DNA of 64,000 nucleotides from JAURVT01 sp049059935 (GCF_049059935.1 NZ_JBMGQR010000003.1:1-64000), one strand, 5' to 3'. Positions 25,286-34,170 are shown, numbered from the stretch's first letter. The notes: generated by a model not told the origin, from the sequence alone. Made by a program: numbers and translations.

Positions 25286-26383
25286 ATGACTGCTCGACCA
25301 CGCGTGCTGATCTGCAACTGGCGCGACACCCGCAACCCCGAGGGAGGCGGGTCCGAGCTGTACGTGGAGCACGTCGCCCGCGGCCTCGTCGACGCCGGCA
25401 TGGACGTCACCGTCTTCTGCGCCGCGCACGCCGCCGCCCCCGCCGACGAGGTCCGCGGCGGCATCAGGTTCGTCCGCCGCGGCGACAAGCTGCAGGTCTA
25501 CGTCCGGGCCATGCTCGGCCTGGCCCTGCGGCGGTTCGGCCGCGTCGACGCCGTGGTCGACGTCCAGAACGGGCTGCCGTTCCTCACCCGGCTGTTCACC
25601 CGCGCGCCCGTGACCGTCCTGGTGCACCACGTGCACCGCGAGCAGTGGCCCGTGGTCTACCCCGGGCTCGTCGGCCGCATCGGCTGGTGGGTCGAGTCAA
25701 GCCTCGCCCCGTGGGTCTACCGCCGCAGCCAGTACGTCGCCGTCTCGTACGCGACACGCGACGAGCTCGCCGCGCTCGGCGTCGACCGCGAGCGCATCAC
25801 CGTCGTGCACAACGGCAGCGCGCCCCCACCTCCCGTCCGTGCGACCCGCTCGACGACGCCGCAGATCTGCGTCGTCGGGCGGCTGGTGCCGCACAAGCAG
25901 GTCGAGCACGCCATCGACGCGGTCGCCGAGCTCGACGTCCCCGGCCTGCGGCTGGTGGTCGTCGGCGACGGCTGGTGGTCCGAGGAGCTGCACGCCTACG
26001 CCGCGCAGCGCGGCGTGGCCGACCGGGTGGAGTTCACCGGCTTCCTGTCCGAGGCCGAGATGCACGAGGTCTACGCGGCGTCCTGGCTGATGGCGTTGCC
26101 CTCGATCAAGGAGGGCTGGGGACTGGTGGTCGGCGAGGCAGGGACGCACGCCACCCCGACCGTCGCCTACCGCGACGCCGGCGGCACCCGCGAGTCGGTC
26201 GACGACGGTGTCTCGGGCGTGCTGGTCGACGACCGCGAGGAGATGCTGCGCGTGATCGACGAGCTGCTCGGCGACGAGGAGCGTCGGGAGCGACTGGGTG
26301 CCGGAGCGCTCGACAGGTCGCGGATGTTCACCTGGGACCAGTCACGAAAGGAGTTCGCCACCGTGGTGACGAACTCCTTGTGA
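25286..26383 (+). CDS. GT4 family glycosyltransferase
   Basis: A 365-aa cytoplasmic retaining glycosyltransferase of the GT-B fold. The N-terminal half starts RPRVLICNWRDTRNPEGGGS, with the glycine-rich acceptor-side loop. The C-terminal donor domain shows QICVVGRLVPHKQVEHAIDA (near residue 193), VVVGDGWW, FTGFLSEAEMHEVYAASWLM and the conserved SIKEGWGLVVGEA (near 273) holding the ExxxxxxxE catalytic/phosphate-binding motif. The sugar is unknown. The gene diverges from the methyltransferase-aftD pair, matching the Rv0224c/Rv0225 order in mycobacteria (from memory). A terminator-like stem lies inside its last codons. Confidence 0.9.
   Translation: MTARPRVLICNWRDTRNPEGGGSELYVEHVARGLVDAGMDVTVFCAAHAAAPADEVRGGIRFVRRGDKLQVYVRAMLGLALRRFGRVDAVVDVQNGLPFLTRLFTRAPVTVLVHHVHREQWPVVYPGLVGRIGWWVESSLAPWVYRRSQYVAVSYATRDELAALGVDRERITVVHNGSAPPPPVRATRSTTPQICVVGRLVPHKQVEHAIDAVAELDVPGLRLVVVGDGWWSEELHAYAAQRGVADRVEFTGFLSEAEMHEVYAASWLMALPSIKEGWGLVVGEAGTHATPTVAYRDAGGTRESVDDGVSGVLVDDREEMLRVIDELLGDEERRERLGAGALDRSRMFTWDQSRKEFATVVTNSL
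26348..26379 (+). terminator. Stem-loop inside the 3' end of the GT4 gene
   Basis: AAGGAGTTCGCCACC (26348-26362) pairs with GGTGACGAACTCCTT (26365-26379) over 15 bp with one mismatch. It lies entirely in the coding sequence and ends just before the stop codon. The gap to the convergent DUF2613 gene is only 33 bp, so this stem may serve as the terminator. Confidence 0.4.
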
Positions 26384-26416
26384 GGTGAAGCTGTTCAGCT
26401 GTGCAGTGCGGCAGCG

Positions 26417-26563
26417 TCAGTTGCTGCCGTAGTCCACGACCGAGGCCTTGACGGGCTCCGGGTTCGAGCTGCTCCCCTGCGTCTGCACGACGCCCACGAC
26501 GGTGGCCGTCGCGAGTGCCGCTCCGGCGACGAACGCCACGACGGTTCCGAGCACAGTTCCCAC
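26417..26563 (-). CDS. DUF2613 small membrane protein
   Basis: A 48-aa protein with one hydrophobic helix (MGTVLGTVVAFVAGAALATA, continuing TVVGVVQTQG) and a short Ser/Pro-rich tail ending VKASVVDYGSN. It matches the DUF2613 family of tiny actinobacterial secreted or membrane proteins that often sit near aftD, such as Rv0236A (from memory). The start is GTG with GGGAGGA 7 nt upstream; without this site the start would be ambiguous. A TAACAT -10 lies further upstream. Function unknown. Confidence 0.72.
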   Translation of the reverse strand: MGTVLGTVVAFVAGAALATATVVGVVQTQGSSSNPEPVKASVVDYGSN

Positions 26564-26591
26564 GTTGGTGTCCTCCCTAGTCCTGGGCGAG

Positions 26592-26597
26592 ATGTTA
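26592..26597 (-). promoter_or_regulatory. -10 hexamer of DUF2613 gene
   Basis: TAACAT on the minus strand, 28 nt upstream of the GTG at 26563, with the GGGAGGA ribosome site between them. Confidence 0.45.
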
Positions 26598-26649
26598 CCA
26601 GCCCGTAGGCCGGTTTGGGGCGGCTCGACCGAACCGGGATCGGCCCGGA

Positions 26650-26655
26650 TATCGT
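26650..26655 (+). promoter_or_regulatory. -10 hexamer of phosphoribosyltransferase gene
   Basis: TATCGT ends 8 nt before the ATG at 26664; there is no ribosome site. Leaderless geometry. Confidence 0.5.
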
Positions 26656-26663
26656 GACCGCCC

Positions 26664-27542
26664 ATGGTGGGGAGCCGCACGCTGAAGGCACTGCTGGAGG
26701 GCACCCGCCCTCGGCAGTGGTCGAAGAACGTGCTGGTCGCCGCCGCCCCCCTGTCGGCGGGCGTGCTGGTGGAGAGCACCGTGTGGGTGCGGGTCCTGGC
26801 GGCGTTCGCCTCGTTCGTCGCGGCGAGCGCGGCGGTCTACCTCCTCAACGACGTCTGCGACCGCGAGCACGACCGGCGCCACCCCCTCAAGCGCGACCGG
26901 CCCGTGGCCTCGGGCCGGCTCCCGGTGGGCGTGGCGGTGGTCGCCGCCGGGGTCGCGGCTCTGCTGTCGCTCGGCATCGGCCTCGCGGTCGCTCCCGACC
27001 TCGCGGTCGTCATGGCCGTCTACCTCGTCTCGCAGGTCGCCTACTCGTACTGGCTCAAGCAGCAGCCCGTGCTCGACATCGCCGTCGTCTCGCTCGCGTT
27101 CCTGCTCCGTGCCGTCGCCGGCGGTGTCGCCGCCCAGGTGGAGCTCTCCCAGTGGTTCCTGCTGGTGGCGTCGTTCGGCTCCCTCCTCGTCGTGGCCGGC
27201 AAGCGCTTCTCCGAGCTCGTGCGGCTGGGCGCCGACGCCGGCACTCGCGCCAGCCTGACGATGTACTCCGAGTCGTACCTGCGCTTCGTGTGGAGCCTGG
27301 CCGCCGCCGTCACCGTGACGGCCTACAGCCTCTGGGCCTTCGAGATCGCCCCACCCACGGGAGTCCCGTGGCAGGCGGTCTCCATCGCCCCGTTCACCAT
27401 CGCGATCCTGCGCTACGCCGCCGACGTCGACCGCGGTGTGGCAGGAGAGCCCGAGGAGGTCGTGCTGCGCGACCACGTGCTCCAGGTGATCGGCATCGTG
27501 TGGCTAGCGTGCTTCGTGCTGGGGGTGGCGGCGAGAGGCTGA
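26664..27542 (+). CDS. Decaprenyl-phosphate phosphoribosyltransferase (UbiA family)
   Basis: A 292-aa UbiA-superfamily membrane enzyme with about nine helices. It transfers phosphoribose from PRPP to decaprenyl phosphate, the first step to decaprenylphosphoryl-arabinose, the donor used by AftD-type enzymes. It starts KALLEGTRPRQWSKNVLVAA (the RPRQW-KN signature of this subgroup), and the aspartate-rich motif LLNDVCDREHDRRHPLKRDR near residue 70 is the metal-diphosphate site. YLVSQVAYSYWLKQQPVLDI carries the second conserved region. Length fits Rv3806c homologues. Presence beside aftD supports a working arabinan pathway. Its 3' end overlaps the convergent membrane protein gene by 39 bp. Confidence 0.9.
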   Translation: MVGSRTLKALLEGTRPRQWSKNVLVAAAPLSAGVLVESTVWVRVLAAFASFVAASAAVYLLNDVCDREHDRRHPLKRDRPVASGRLPVGVAVVAAGVAALLSLGIGLAVAPDLAVVMAVYLVSQVAYSYWLKQQPVLDIAVVSLAFLLRAVAGGVAAQVELSQWFLLVASFGSLLVVAGKRFSELVRLGADAGTRASLTMYSESYLRFVWSLAAAVTVTAYSLWAFEIAPPTGVPWQAVSIAPFTIAILRYAADVDRGVAGEPEEVVLRDHVLQVIGIVWLACFVLGVAARG

Positions 27543-29219
27543 GCGCCGCACCAGTCCCACAGCCACCGCGGCGAGCGTCAGCAGGGCCAGGGCCCAGCCG
27601 GCCGCCACGGCCGCGACCTCGCCCCACGCCGGTCGCCTCACGTCGACCTCACCGGGCACCGCGTAGACGTCGACGTCGCCGCCGGTGAGCACCGGGTCGA
27701 GCGCCGCGAGCCCGTCGGCGGGCAGACCGACGGGCCCCGCGTCACGCTCGACGACCACCACCCCGACGCCCTCGCGGGCCAGCGTCTGCGCGAGACCCGG
27801 GCGCCCCAGCGCCTCACCCACCCGTCCGGCACGGGGGTCCTCCCCCGCGATCGGCCGCCCCGAGACGCGCAGGGTGTCGTCGACGAGCGTGGACCGGTCG
27901 AAGAACCGTCCGGCGGGGTCGAGCACCGGCCGGCCACGGTTCCACGACGGCGCCCGGTACGAGCCGAAGGGGAGCACGAGGACGTCGCCCGGGGCGTCGA
28001 GGTCGGAGACGGCCTGACGCGCCTGGGTCCACGACGCCGGATACGCGACCGGCGAGAGCCGGCCGCCGACGCCCCACGCGAGGTCGGGCAGCTCCACCAG
28101 CGGGAGCAGCGCGACCACCGTCACCACGACCCAGCGGGACGCGCGCGGCGCTCGACGCAGCCGGCGGGCCAGCGCGCCGAGGGCGTGCCCGACGAGCAGC
28201 GCCTGCAGCGGTGCGAGCAGGGCGAGGTAGCGGGTGCCGTCGCGCACCAGTCCCCCGCCGGGCACCGCGTCGACGACGGCGGCGACCGCGTCGGGCACCA
28301 GCCACCCGGCGAGCGCGACGATCAGCCCGGCGGCACCGAGCACGGCCAGCGGCACCAGGGGCGCCGACGCACGCCGCGCCGGACCGACGCCGGCCAGCAC
28401 CACCGCCCAGACGAGCACGACGAGCACGGGCGCGACGGCCAGCGTGCGCGAGTCGGGCACCACCTCGGTGTTCCACACGCCGCCCAGGCTCAGGGCTGCG
28501 CCGAGCCTTCCGACCCCCGCCTCGGGCTGCAGCGAGAACGCGTCGACGGCCGCCGGGTCGCTGCGCGCGGAGCCCACGTGCACCAGCCCGGCCAGCACCC
28601 AGGGCGCGTTGGCCCCGACCACGAGCGCGACGGCGACCGTCCACCGACGCGCCGCCGCCGTCCCCCGCCCGACCTGGGTGACGACGACGGCCAGCGCGCC
28701 CATGAGCCCGGTGGCCGGGCTGAGCGCGGTCGCGAGGACGGCGATCCCCAGCGGCACCCACGCCCCCGGGGCCCCCGCCCGCAGCGCGAGCCCGGCGCGC
28801 AGCAGCCACGGGAGCGCGGCGTAGGCGACGAGCAGCGGCCACTGGCCGAGCACCAGGCGCTCGGCGACGAACGGGTTGACGACGTAGAAGGTCGTCGCGC
28901 CCACCTGGGCGGCGCTGCCCGCGTCGCGCAGGAGGCGTCGGGCGCCCTCCCCGGCCAGGCCCAGCGCGAGCACCAGGACGAGCTTCTGGACGAGCGACGC
29001 CGGCAGCACCGCACCCAGCAGCGCCACCACCGCGTCGGACGGCACCGCGCGGGGCAGCGCGGACCCCAGGCCCCACAGGTCGCTGCGCGTGGGGTCGAGG
29101 TGCGGCACCCACACCATGTCGTAGGTGAGCACGTAGCCCGGCGCGAGCAGCGGCGCGGTGACCAGCAGCGACAGCGCCCAGGGCCAGGCGCGCGCGAGCC
29201 AGGACGGCACCGACCTCAT
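27504..29219 (-). CDS. Polytopic membrane protein, Rv0226c-like
   Basis: A 571-aa integral membrane protein with roughly 11-13 hydrophobic segments and an extracytoplasmic stretch near residues 370-540 before a final helix and an Arg/His-rich tail. The early loop GYVLTYDMVWVPHLDPTRSD follows TM1 and carries acidic residues, as in GT-C proteins. Position and length resemble mycobacterial Rv0226c (from memory); no reaction is known. The ATG has a GAGGAG ribosome site about 10 nt upstream. It diverges from the flippase gene by 50 bp and overlaps the phosphoribosyltransferase gene by 39 bp at the 3' end. Confidence 0.72.
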   Translation of the reverse strand: MRSVPSWLARAWPWALSLLVTAPLLAPGYVLTYDMVWVPHLDPTRSDLWGLGSALPRAVPSDAVVALLGAVLPASLVQKLVLVLALGLAGEGARRLLRDAGSAAQVGATTFYVVNPFVAERLVLGQWPLLVAYAALPWLLRAGLALRAGAPGAWVPLGIAVLATALSPATGLMGALAVVVTQVGRGTAAARRWTVAVALVVGANAPWVLAGLVHVGSARSDPAAVDAFSLQPEAGVGRLGAALSLGGVWNTEVVPDSRTLAVAPVLVVLVWAVVLAGVGPARRASAPLVPLAVLGAAGLIVALAGWLVPDAVAAVVDAVPGGGLVRDGTRYLALLAPLQALLVGHALGALARRLRRAPRASRWVVVTVVALLPLVELPDLAWGVGGRLSPVAYPASWTQARQAVSDLDAPGDVLVLPFGSYRAPSWNRGRPVLDPAGRFFDRSTLVDDTLRVSGRPIAGEDPRAGRVGEALGRPGLAQTLAREGVGVVVVERDAGPVGLPADGLAALDPVLTGGDVDVYAVPGEVDVRRPAWGEVAAVAAGWALALLTLAAVAVGLVRRSASRRHPQHEAR

Positions 29220-29257
29220 CGCACGGGCTCCTCGGGTCGCCGGACCGGACCTCGTGG

Positions 29258-29263
29258 TTGTAT
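29258..29263 (+). promoter_or_regulatory. Possible -10 of flippase gene
   Basis: TTGTAT ends 6 nt before the GTG at 29270. It keeps only the final T of TAnnnT and is a weak example of the leaderless pattern. Confidence 0.3.
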
Positions 29264-29269
29264 CGCCCC

Positions 29270-30484
29270 GTGACGACCGACGCGCGCCCGACCCGCCGAC
29301 TCGTCGGCACCGGGTCGCGCGTGGCGATCGCGATGGTGGTGATGAACGCCGCCGTCTACCTGTTCAACGTGGTGGCCGCCCGCGCGCTGGAGCCGCGCGA
29401 CCTCGGTGCCGTCGCGGCGCTCCTCGGCGTGGTGCTCGTGGGCAACGTCGCCTCGCTCGCCGTGCAGGCCACCACCGCGCGGCGCATCGCCGTCGAGCCC
29501 GGCTCCGCGGCCGACGTCGTGGCCACCGCGGGCCGGGTGTCGGTGGTGGTGGCGGTCGTCGTCGGAGCGCTCGCGATGGCGCTGTCGCCCGTGCTCGAGC
29601 GCGCCCTGCGGCTGGACTCGGTGTGGCCGGTGCTGCTCTGTGGCGCCAGCCTGGTGCCGCTCACCGTCATGGGCGCCGTGGCCGGCGTGGCCCAGGGCTC
29701 GGGCCGCTGGGGCTCGCTGAGCAGCGTCTACGTGGTCAACGGGCTCGGACGCCTGCTCGGCGGGTCGGTCGCCGTGCTGGTGAGCCCCACCGTGACGGCC
29801 GCGATGCTCGGCATCGCCGTCGGCGCGTGGGCACCGGTGCTCGCCGGCCTGCACCTGCTGCGGCGCGACGCCGGCACCACCCCGGCCCCGCCCCGCCCGT
29901 TCGTGCGGGAGGCCGTGCGCGGCTCGCACGCGCTGCTCGCCTACGTGCTGCTGAGCAACCTGGACGCCCTGCTCGCGCGCAGCGTCCTCAGCCCCCACGA
30001 CTCGGGCCTCTACGCCTCCGGCCTGATCCTGGCCAAGGCCGCGCTGTTCCTGCCGCAGTTCGTCTCGGTGGTGCTGTTCCCCGACCTCGCCCGCTCCACC
30101 GGTCACCGCGCGCGGCTCCGCGCCGTCGGCCTGGTGGCCGGACTGGGCGCGGTGGCGGTCGCCGCGACCGCGGCGCTCCCCCAGGTGGCCCTCGTCCTCG
30201 TGGGCGGCGGGCAGTACCGCGAGATCGCCGACCTGCTGTGGCTGTTCGCGCTCTCGGGGTCGGTGCTCGCGATCGTGCACCTGCTCGTCTTCGACGCCCT
30301 CGCGCGTCAGTCGCACGGCGTCATCCCGCTGCTGTGGGTGGCCAGCGCGACCGTCGTCGTCCTGGCCGCGACGCTGGACCTCCACGTCGCCGGGCTCGCC
30401 ACCGTGGTGGCCGGGGTCGCCGTGGCGACGGCCGTCGGCGCGTACGCGGTGTCGCACCGCAGCGGCCCGGCGCCGCCGGCCTGA
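29270..30484 (+). CDS. Wzx-like polysaccharide flippase
   Basis: A 404-aa membrane protein of the MOP/Wzx superfamily with about 12 helices. It begins TRRLVGTGSRVAIAMVVMNA followed by VARALEPRDLGAVAALLG-like spacing (actual: AARALEPRDLGAVAALLG), the usual N-terminal signature of oligosaccharide flippases. The central segment LLAYVLLSNLDALLARSVLS and SGLYASGLILAKAALFLPQF are also typical. It likely moves lipid-linked sugars across the membrane and fits the surrounding glycan genes. The start is GTG; a TTG four codons earlier is possible but overlaps the suspected -10. It converges with polA across 13 bp. Confidence 0.82.
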   Translation: MTTDARPTRRLVGTGSRVAIAMVVMNAAVYLFNVVAARALEPRDLGAVAALLGVVLVGNVASLAVQATTARRIAVEPGSAADVVATAGRVSVVVAVVVGALAMALSPVLERALRLDSVWPVLLCGASLVPLTVMGAVAGVAQGSGRWGSLSSVYVVNGLGRLLGGSVAVLVSPTVTAAMLGIAVGAWAPVLAGLHLLRRDAGTTPAPPRPFVREAVRGSHALLAYVLLSNLDALLARSVLSPHDSGLYASGLILAKAALFLPQFVSVVLFPDLARSTGHRARLRAVGLVAGLGAVAVAATAALPQVALVLVGGGQYREIADLLWLFALSGSVLAIVHLLVFDALARQSHGVIPLLWVASATVVVLAATLDLHVAGLATVVAGVAVATAVGAYAVSHRSGPAPPA

Positions 30485-30497
30485 CACCCGGCGCCGG

Positions 30498-33185
30498 TCA
30501 GTGGCCGGCGTCGTGCCAGGTGGTGCCCACGCCCACCGACACGTCGAGCGGGACGGCCAGCTCCGCGGCCCGCGCCATCTCGGTGCGCACCAGCGCCTCG
30601 ACGGTGTCGCGCTCGCCCGGCGCCACCTCGAGCACGAGCTCGTCGTGCACCTGGAGCAGCAGGCGCGAGCGGACGTCGGCGACGCGCAGCGCGCGCTGGA
30701 CGTTGAGCATGGCGACCTTGATGATGTCGGCGGCCGAGCCCTGGATCGGGGCGTTGAGCGCCATCCGCTCGGCCATGTCGCGGCGCTGGCGGTTGTCGCT
30801 GTTGAGGTCGGGCAGGTAGCGGCGCCGGCCCATGATCGTCTCGGTGAAGCCGGTGGACCTCGCCTCGCCGACGATGCCGCGCAGGTAGTCGCGGACCCCG
30901 CCGAAGCGCTCGAAGTACTCGTCCATCAGGCCCTGGGCCTCGCGGGTGTCGATGCCGAGCTGCTGCGACAGCCCGTAGGCCGACAGGCCGTAGGCCAGGC
31001 CGTAGTTCATCGCCTTGATCTTGCTGCGCATCGCGGTGGTGATGTCGGCCGGGTCGACGCCGAACACCCGCGCCGCCATCACGGTGTGGAAGTCCTCGCC
31101 CGACAGGAACGCGGTGATCAGGCCCTCGTCCTTGGACAGGTCGGCCATGATCCGCATCTCGATCTGGCTGTAGTCGGCCGTCAGCAGCGTCTCGTAGCCG
31201 GCGCCGACGCAGAACGCGCTGCGGATGCGGCGGCCCGACTCGGTGCGGATCGGGATGTTCTGCAGGTTGGGGTCGGTCGAGCTCAGCCGGCCGGTCGCGG
31301 CGATCGTCTGGTTGTACGTGGTGTGGATGCGGCCGTCGTCGGAGATCGTCTTGCGCAGGCCCTCGACGGTCTGCCGCAGCCGGATCGCGTCGCGGTGGTC
31401 GAGCAGGTGCGCCAGGAACGGGTGCTGGGTCTTCTCGAACAGGCCGGAGAGCGCGTCGGCGTCGGTGGTGTAGCCGGTCTTGGTGCGCTTGGTCTTGGGC
31501 ATCTCGAGCTCGTCGAACAGCACCACCTGCAGCTGCTTGGGCGAGCCGAGGTTGACCTCCTTGCCGATCACCTCGTAGGCGTCGGCCGCCGCCTTGGCGA
31601 CCTTCTCGGAGAACTCCGCCTCGAGCTCGGCCAGCCGCTCGTCGTCGACGGCGATGCCCGTCTGCTCCATGTCGGCGAGCACCCCGACGAGCGGAATCTC
31701 GACGTCGGTGAGCAGCGTCGTGCCGTTGATCTCCTCGAGCTCGGCGTCGAACGCGACCGCGAGGTCGGCCACGGCCCGGGCGCGCAGCATGGCGGCCTGC
31801 GACTCGTCGGCGTCGCCGCCCACCTCGAGGGTGAGCTGCGCGGGGTCGTCGGCCTCGTCGCGCAGCTCGCGGTGCAGGTAGCGCAGCGTGAGGTCGGCGA
31901 GGTCGTAGGAGCGCTGGTCGGGGCGAGCGAGGTAGGCCGACAGCGCGGTGTCGCGCTGGAGCCCGCCGAGCGTCCAGCCGCGCGAGCGCAGCGCGAGCAG
32001 CGGCCCCTTGGCGTCGTGCATGACCTTGGGACGGTCGTCGTCGGCCAGCCACGCGGCGACGACGGCCTCGTCGTCGGGCGACAGGTCGGAGGCGTCGACG
32101 TAGGCCGCCACGCCGTCGGCCACCGCGATCGCGAGGCCGTGGACGTCGCCGGCGCCCGAGCCCCAGGTGCCGGCCACGTGCAGGCCGACGCGGACGCCCG
32201 CCGCGGCGTTCTCCTCGAGCCAGCCGGCCACCTCGCCCGCGGCCAGGACGCTGGTGTCGACGTCGAAGCCGTCCTCGGCGTCGGGCTCGTCGGAGGTGAG
32301 GGTCTCGAACAGGCGGTCGCGCAGGACGCGGAACTCCAGGCCGTCGAACACCCGGTGGATGGCGTCGCGGTCCCACGGCTGGATGCCGAGGTCGGCCGGG
32401 CCGGCGTCGAGGGTGAGGTCGCGGACCAGCGCGTTGATGCGGCGGTTGCGGATGACGTCGCTCAGGTGCTCGCGCAGGGACTCGCCGGCCTTGCCCTTGA
32501 CCTGGTCGACGTCGCGCACGATCGTCTCGAGGTCGCCGAACTGCGCGATCCACTTGGCGGCGGTCTTGGGGCCCACGCCCGGGACGCCGGGCAGGTTGTC
32601 GCTGGTCTCGCCCACGAGCGCCGCCAGCTCGGGGTACTGCGCGGGCACGACGCCGTACTTGGCCTCGACGACCGCCGGGGTCATCCGGGTGAGCTCAGAG
32701 ACGCCCTTGACCGGGTAGAGCACGGTGGTGGTGTCGCTGACCAGCTGCAGCGCGTCGCGGTCGCCGGTGCAGATCAGCACCTCGAAGCCCTGCTCCTGGG
32801 CCTGGGTGGCCAGCGTGCCGATGATGTCGTCGGCCTCGTACCCGTCGAGCTCGAGGTAGCGGACGCTCATCGCGTCGAGCACCTCCTTGACCAGGGAGAC
32901 CTGGCCGCTGAACTCCGCGGGCGAGGACGACCGGTTGCCCTTGTACTCGGCGTACTCGGTGGTGCGGAACGTCTGGCGGGAGACGTCGAAGGCGACCGCG
33001 AGGTGCGTGGGCTGCTCGTCGCGCAGCACGTTGATGAGCATCGACGTGAAGCCGTAGACGGCGTTGGTGTGCTGGCCGGTGGTGGTCGAGAAGTTCTCGA
33101 CCGGGAGGGCGAAGAAGGCCCGGTAGGCCACGGAGTGCCCGTCGATCAGCAGCAGTCGCTTCGCGTCGCTCTTGGTGTCAGCCAC
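30498..33185 (-). CDS. polA: DNA polymerase I
   Basis: An 895-aa family A polymerase for Okazaki-fragment maturation and repair. The N-terminal 5'-3' exonuclease (about residues 1-300) shows LLLIDGHSVAYRAFFALP, LAVAFDVSRQTFRTTEYAEY and LDGYEADDIIGTLA. The middle domain (about 310-490) is the degenerate 3'-5' exonuclease fold, lacking the acidic catalytic set, as in other actinobacteria. The polymerase domain has LTADYSQIEMRIMADLSKD (motif A), RSKIKAMNYGLAYGLSAYG (motif B) and LLQVHDELVLEV (motif C). The start is GTG with TAAGGT 6 nt upstream, so the mRNA is probably leaderless. A GNAT gene ends 53 bp upstream on the same strand. Confidence 0.97.
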   Translation of the reverse strand: MADTKSDAKRLLLIDGHSVAYRAFFALPVENFSTTTGQHTNAVYGFTSMLINVLRDEQPTHLAVAFDVSRQTFRTTEYAEYKGNRSSSPAEFSGQVSLVKEVLDAMSVRYLELDGYEADDIIGTLATQAQEQGFEVLICTGDRDALQLVSDTTTVLYPVKGVSELTRMTPAVVEAKYGVVPAQYPELAALVGETSDNLPGVPGVGPKTAAKWIAQFGDLETIVRDVDQVKGKAGESLREHLSDVIRNRRINALVRDLTLDAGPADLGIQPWDRDAIHRVFDGLEFRVLRDRLFETLTSDEPDAEDGFDVDTSVLAAGEVAGWLEENAAAGVRVGLHVAGTWGSGAGDVHGLAIAVADGVAAYVDASDLSPDDEAVVAAWLADDDRPKVMHDAKGPLLALRSRGWTLGGLQRDTALSAYLARPDQRSYDLADLTLRYLHRELRDEADDPAQLTLEVGGDADESQAAMLRARAVADLAVAFDAELEEINGTTLLTDVEIPLVGVLADMEQTGIAVDDERLAELEAEFSEKVAKAAADAYEVIGKEVNLGSPKQLQVVLFDELEMPKTKRTKTGYTTDADALSGLFEKTQHPFLAHLLDHRDAIRLRQTVEGLRKTISDDGRIHTTYNQTIAATGRLSSTDPNLQNIPIRTESGRRIRSAFCVGAGYETLLTADYSQIEMRIMADLSKDEGLITAFLSGEDFHTVMAARVFGVDPADITTAMRSKIKAMNYGLAYGLSAYGLSQQLGIDTREAQGLMDEYFERFGGVRDYLRGIVGEARSTGFTETIMGRRRYLPDLNSDNRQRRDMAERMALNAPIQGSAADIIKVAMLNVQRALRVADVRSRLLLQVHDELVLEVAPGERDTVEALVRTEMARAAELAVPLDVSVGVGTTWHDAGH

Positions 33186-33191
33186 CTCGCG

Positions 33192-33197
33192 ACCTTA
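33192..33197 (-). promoter_or_regulatory. polA: -10 hexamer of polA
   Basis: TAAGGT on the minus strand ends 6 nt before the GTG at 33185; no ribosome site. Leaderless geometry, so polA need not depend on the upstream GNAT gene. Confidence 0.55.
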
Positions 33198-33238
33198 TCG
33201 CCCGGCACCGACGGTTCCCCACCCGCGGGCGGGAGGGT

Positions 33239-33853
33239 TCACAGACCCGGGCGGAGCTTGCGTCCGGAGTCCTGACGGCGACGGAGCGTGCGGCGCACGG
33301 CGATCAGACGGCCGGTGTCGCGCGAGCTGGTGGCGATGCCGGCGAAGCGCGAGCGGAGCACGCTGACCTGCGCCCCACGCACGGTGGCGACCTGGCCGAA
33401 GCCGAGGCGGGTCAGGAAGCGGTGGGCGTCGCGGGAGTTGACCGGCGCGGACGTGAGCACGACCTCGCAGTCGCACTCCTCGGCCCACGACACGGCCGAC
33501 GACATCAGCGTCGACGCGACGAACTTGCGTCGGCACGCCGGCGAGATGTGCAGGTCGCTGACGATCATCGTGCGGGTGGTGTGGATCGGCGTGAGCGGGC
33601 GCAGCTGCACGGCCAGGACGCCCACGATCTCGCCGTCGAGCAGCGCCACCATCAGGCGACGGTCGGGGCTGGAGACGTAGGCGTCGAGCGCGGTGGCGGC
33701 CTCGGCGGTGGACGGCTGGCGCCACAGGCTCGGGGCGTTGACCGAGTCGGCCGCCTCGGTGCCGGCGAGGTCGACGCACGACGACCACAGCTCGACGAGT
33801 GCGGCGGCGTCCTCGGGCTCGGCATGCCGGACCACGACGGGCAGACGGGACAC
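33239..33853 (-). CDS. GNAT family N-acetyltransferase
   Basis: A 204-aa protein with a GNAT acetyltransferase domain (about residues 5-150): LPVVVRHAEPEDAAALVELW at the start, IVGVLAVQLRPLTPIHTTRT beta strands, and the acetyl-CoA loop SPACRRKFVASTLMSSAVSW, where the usual RGxGxG/A loop is only partly kept. VNSRDAHRFLTRLGFGQVAT is the typical C-terminal part. An Arg-rich tail follows (RRTLRRRQDSGRKLRPGL). The GTG start has GGAGGAGAG close upstream. The substrate is unknown. It lies upstream of polA and diverges from the ABC transporter operon. Confidence 0.85.
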   Translation of the reverse strand: MSRLPVVVRHAEPEDAAALVELWSSCVDLAGTEAADSVNAPSLWRQPSTAEAATALDAYVSSPDRRLMVALLDGEIVGVLAVQLRPLTPIHTTRTMIVSDLHISPACRRKFVASTLMSSAVSWAEECDCEVVLTSAPVNSRDAHRFLTRLGFGQVATVRGAQVSVLRSRFAGIATSSRDTGRLIAVRRTLRRRQDSGRKLRPGL

Positions 33854-34170
33854 GGCTCTCCTCCACGGTCGTCACACGAGTTCGGCACTGCCCCCGGCCA
33901 CGCACACTACACCCGGCCGGACGCGCCACCAGGGGGTCGGCCCCTGGTCCCGGACATCGCCTTGCGGGCCCGGGAGGTGGTGAGACTACTCCCGCCGCCG
34001 CACCCGTCGACGGGACCCCGGGCACCCGATTGCAACAACCCGGTCACGAAGTCGCCCGAAGCCTTCATGTGACAGACCCGACACATGGATGTGGTTATGC
34101 TCCGGCACAGCCATGACAGCCCCAGGGCGATCCCCTGCGTGCTGCCCACGACGCCGAACAGGAGCCAGAT
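33854..34170. promoter_or_regulatory. 317-bp divergent intergenic region
   Basis: There is no gene here. Toward the GNAT gene the minus strand carries TAGTGT (33909-33904). Toward the ABC operon the plus strand carries GTGACA (34069-34074) and TATGCT (34096-34101), but the 21-nt spacing is long for one promoter. AGGAG (34160-34164) is the ribosome site of the first transporter gene. The leader would be about 60 nt; no known riboswitch fold was recognised. Confidence 0.4.
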
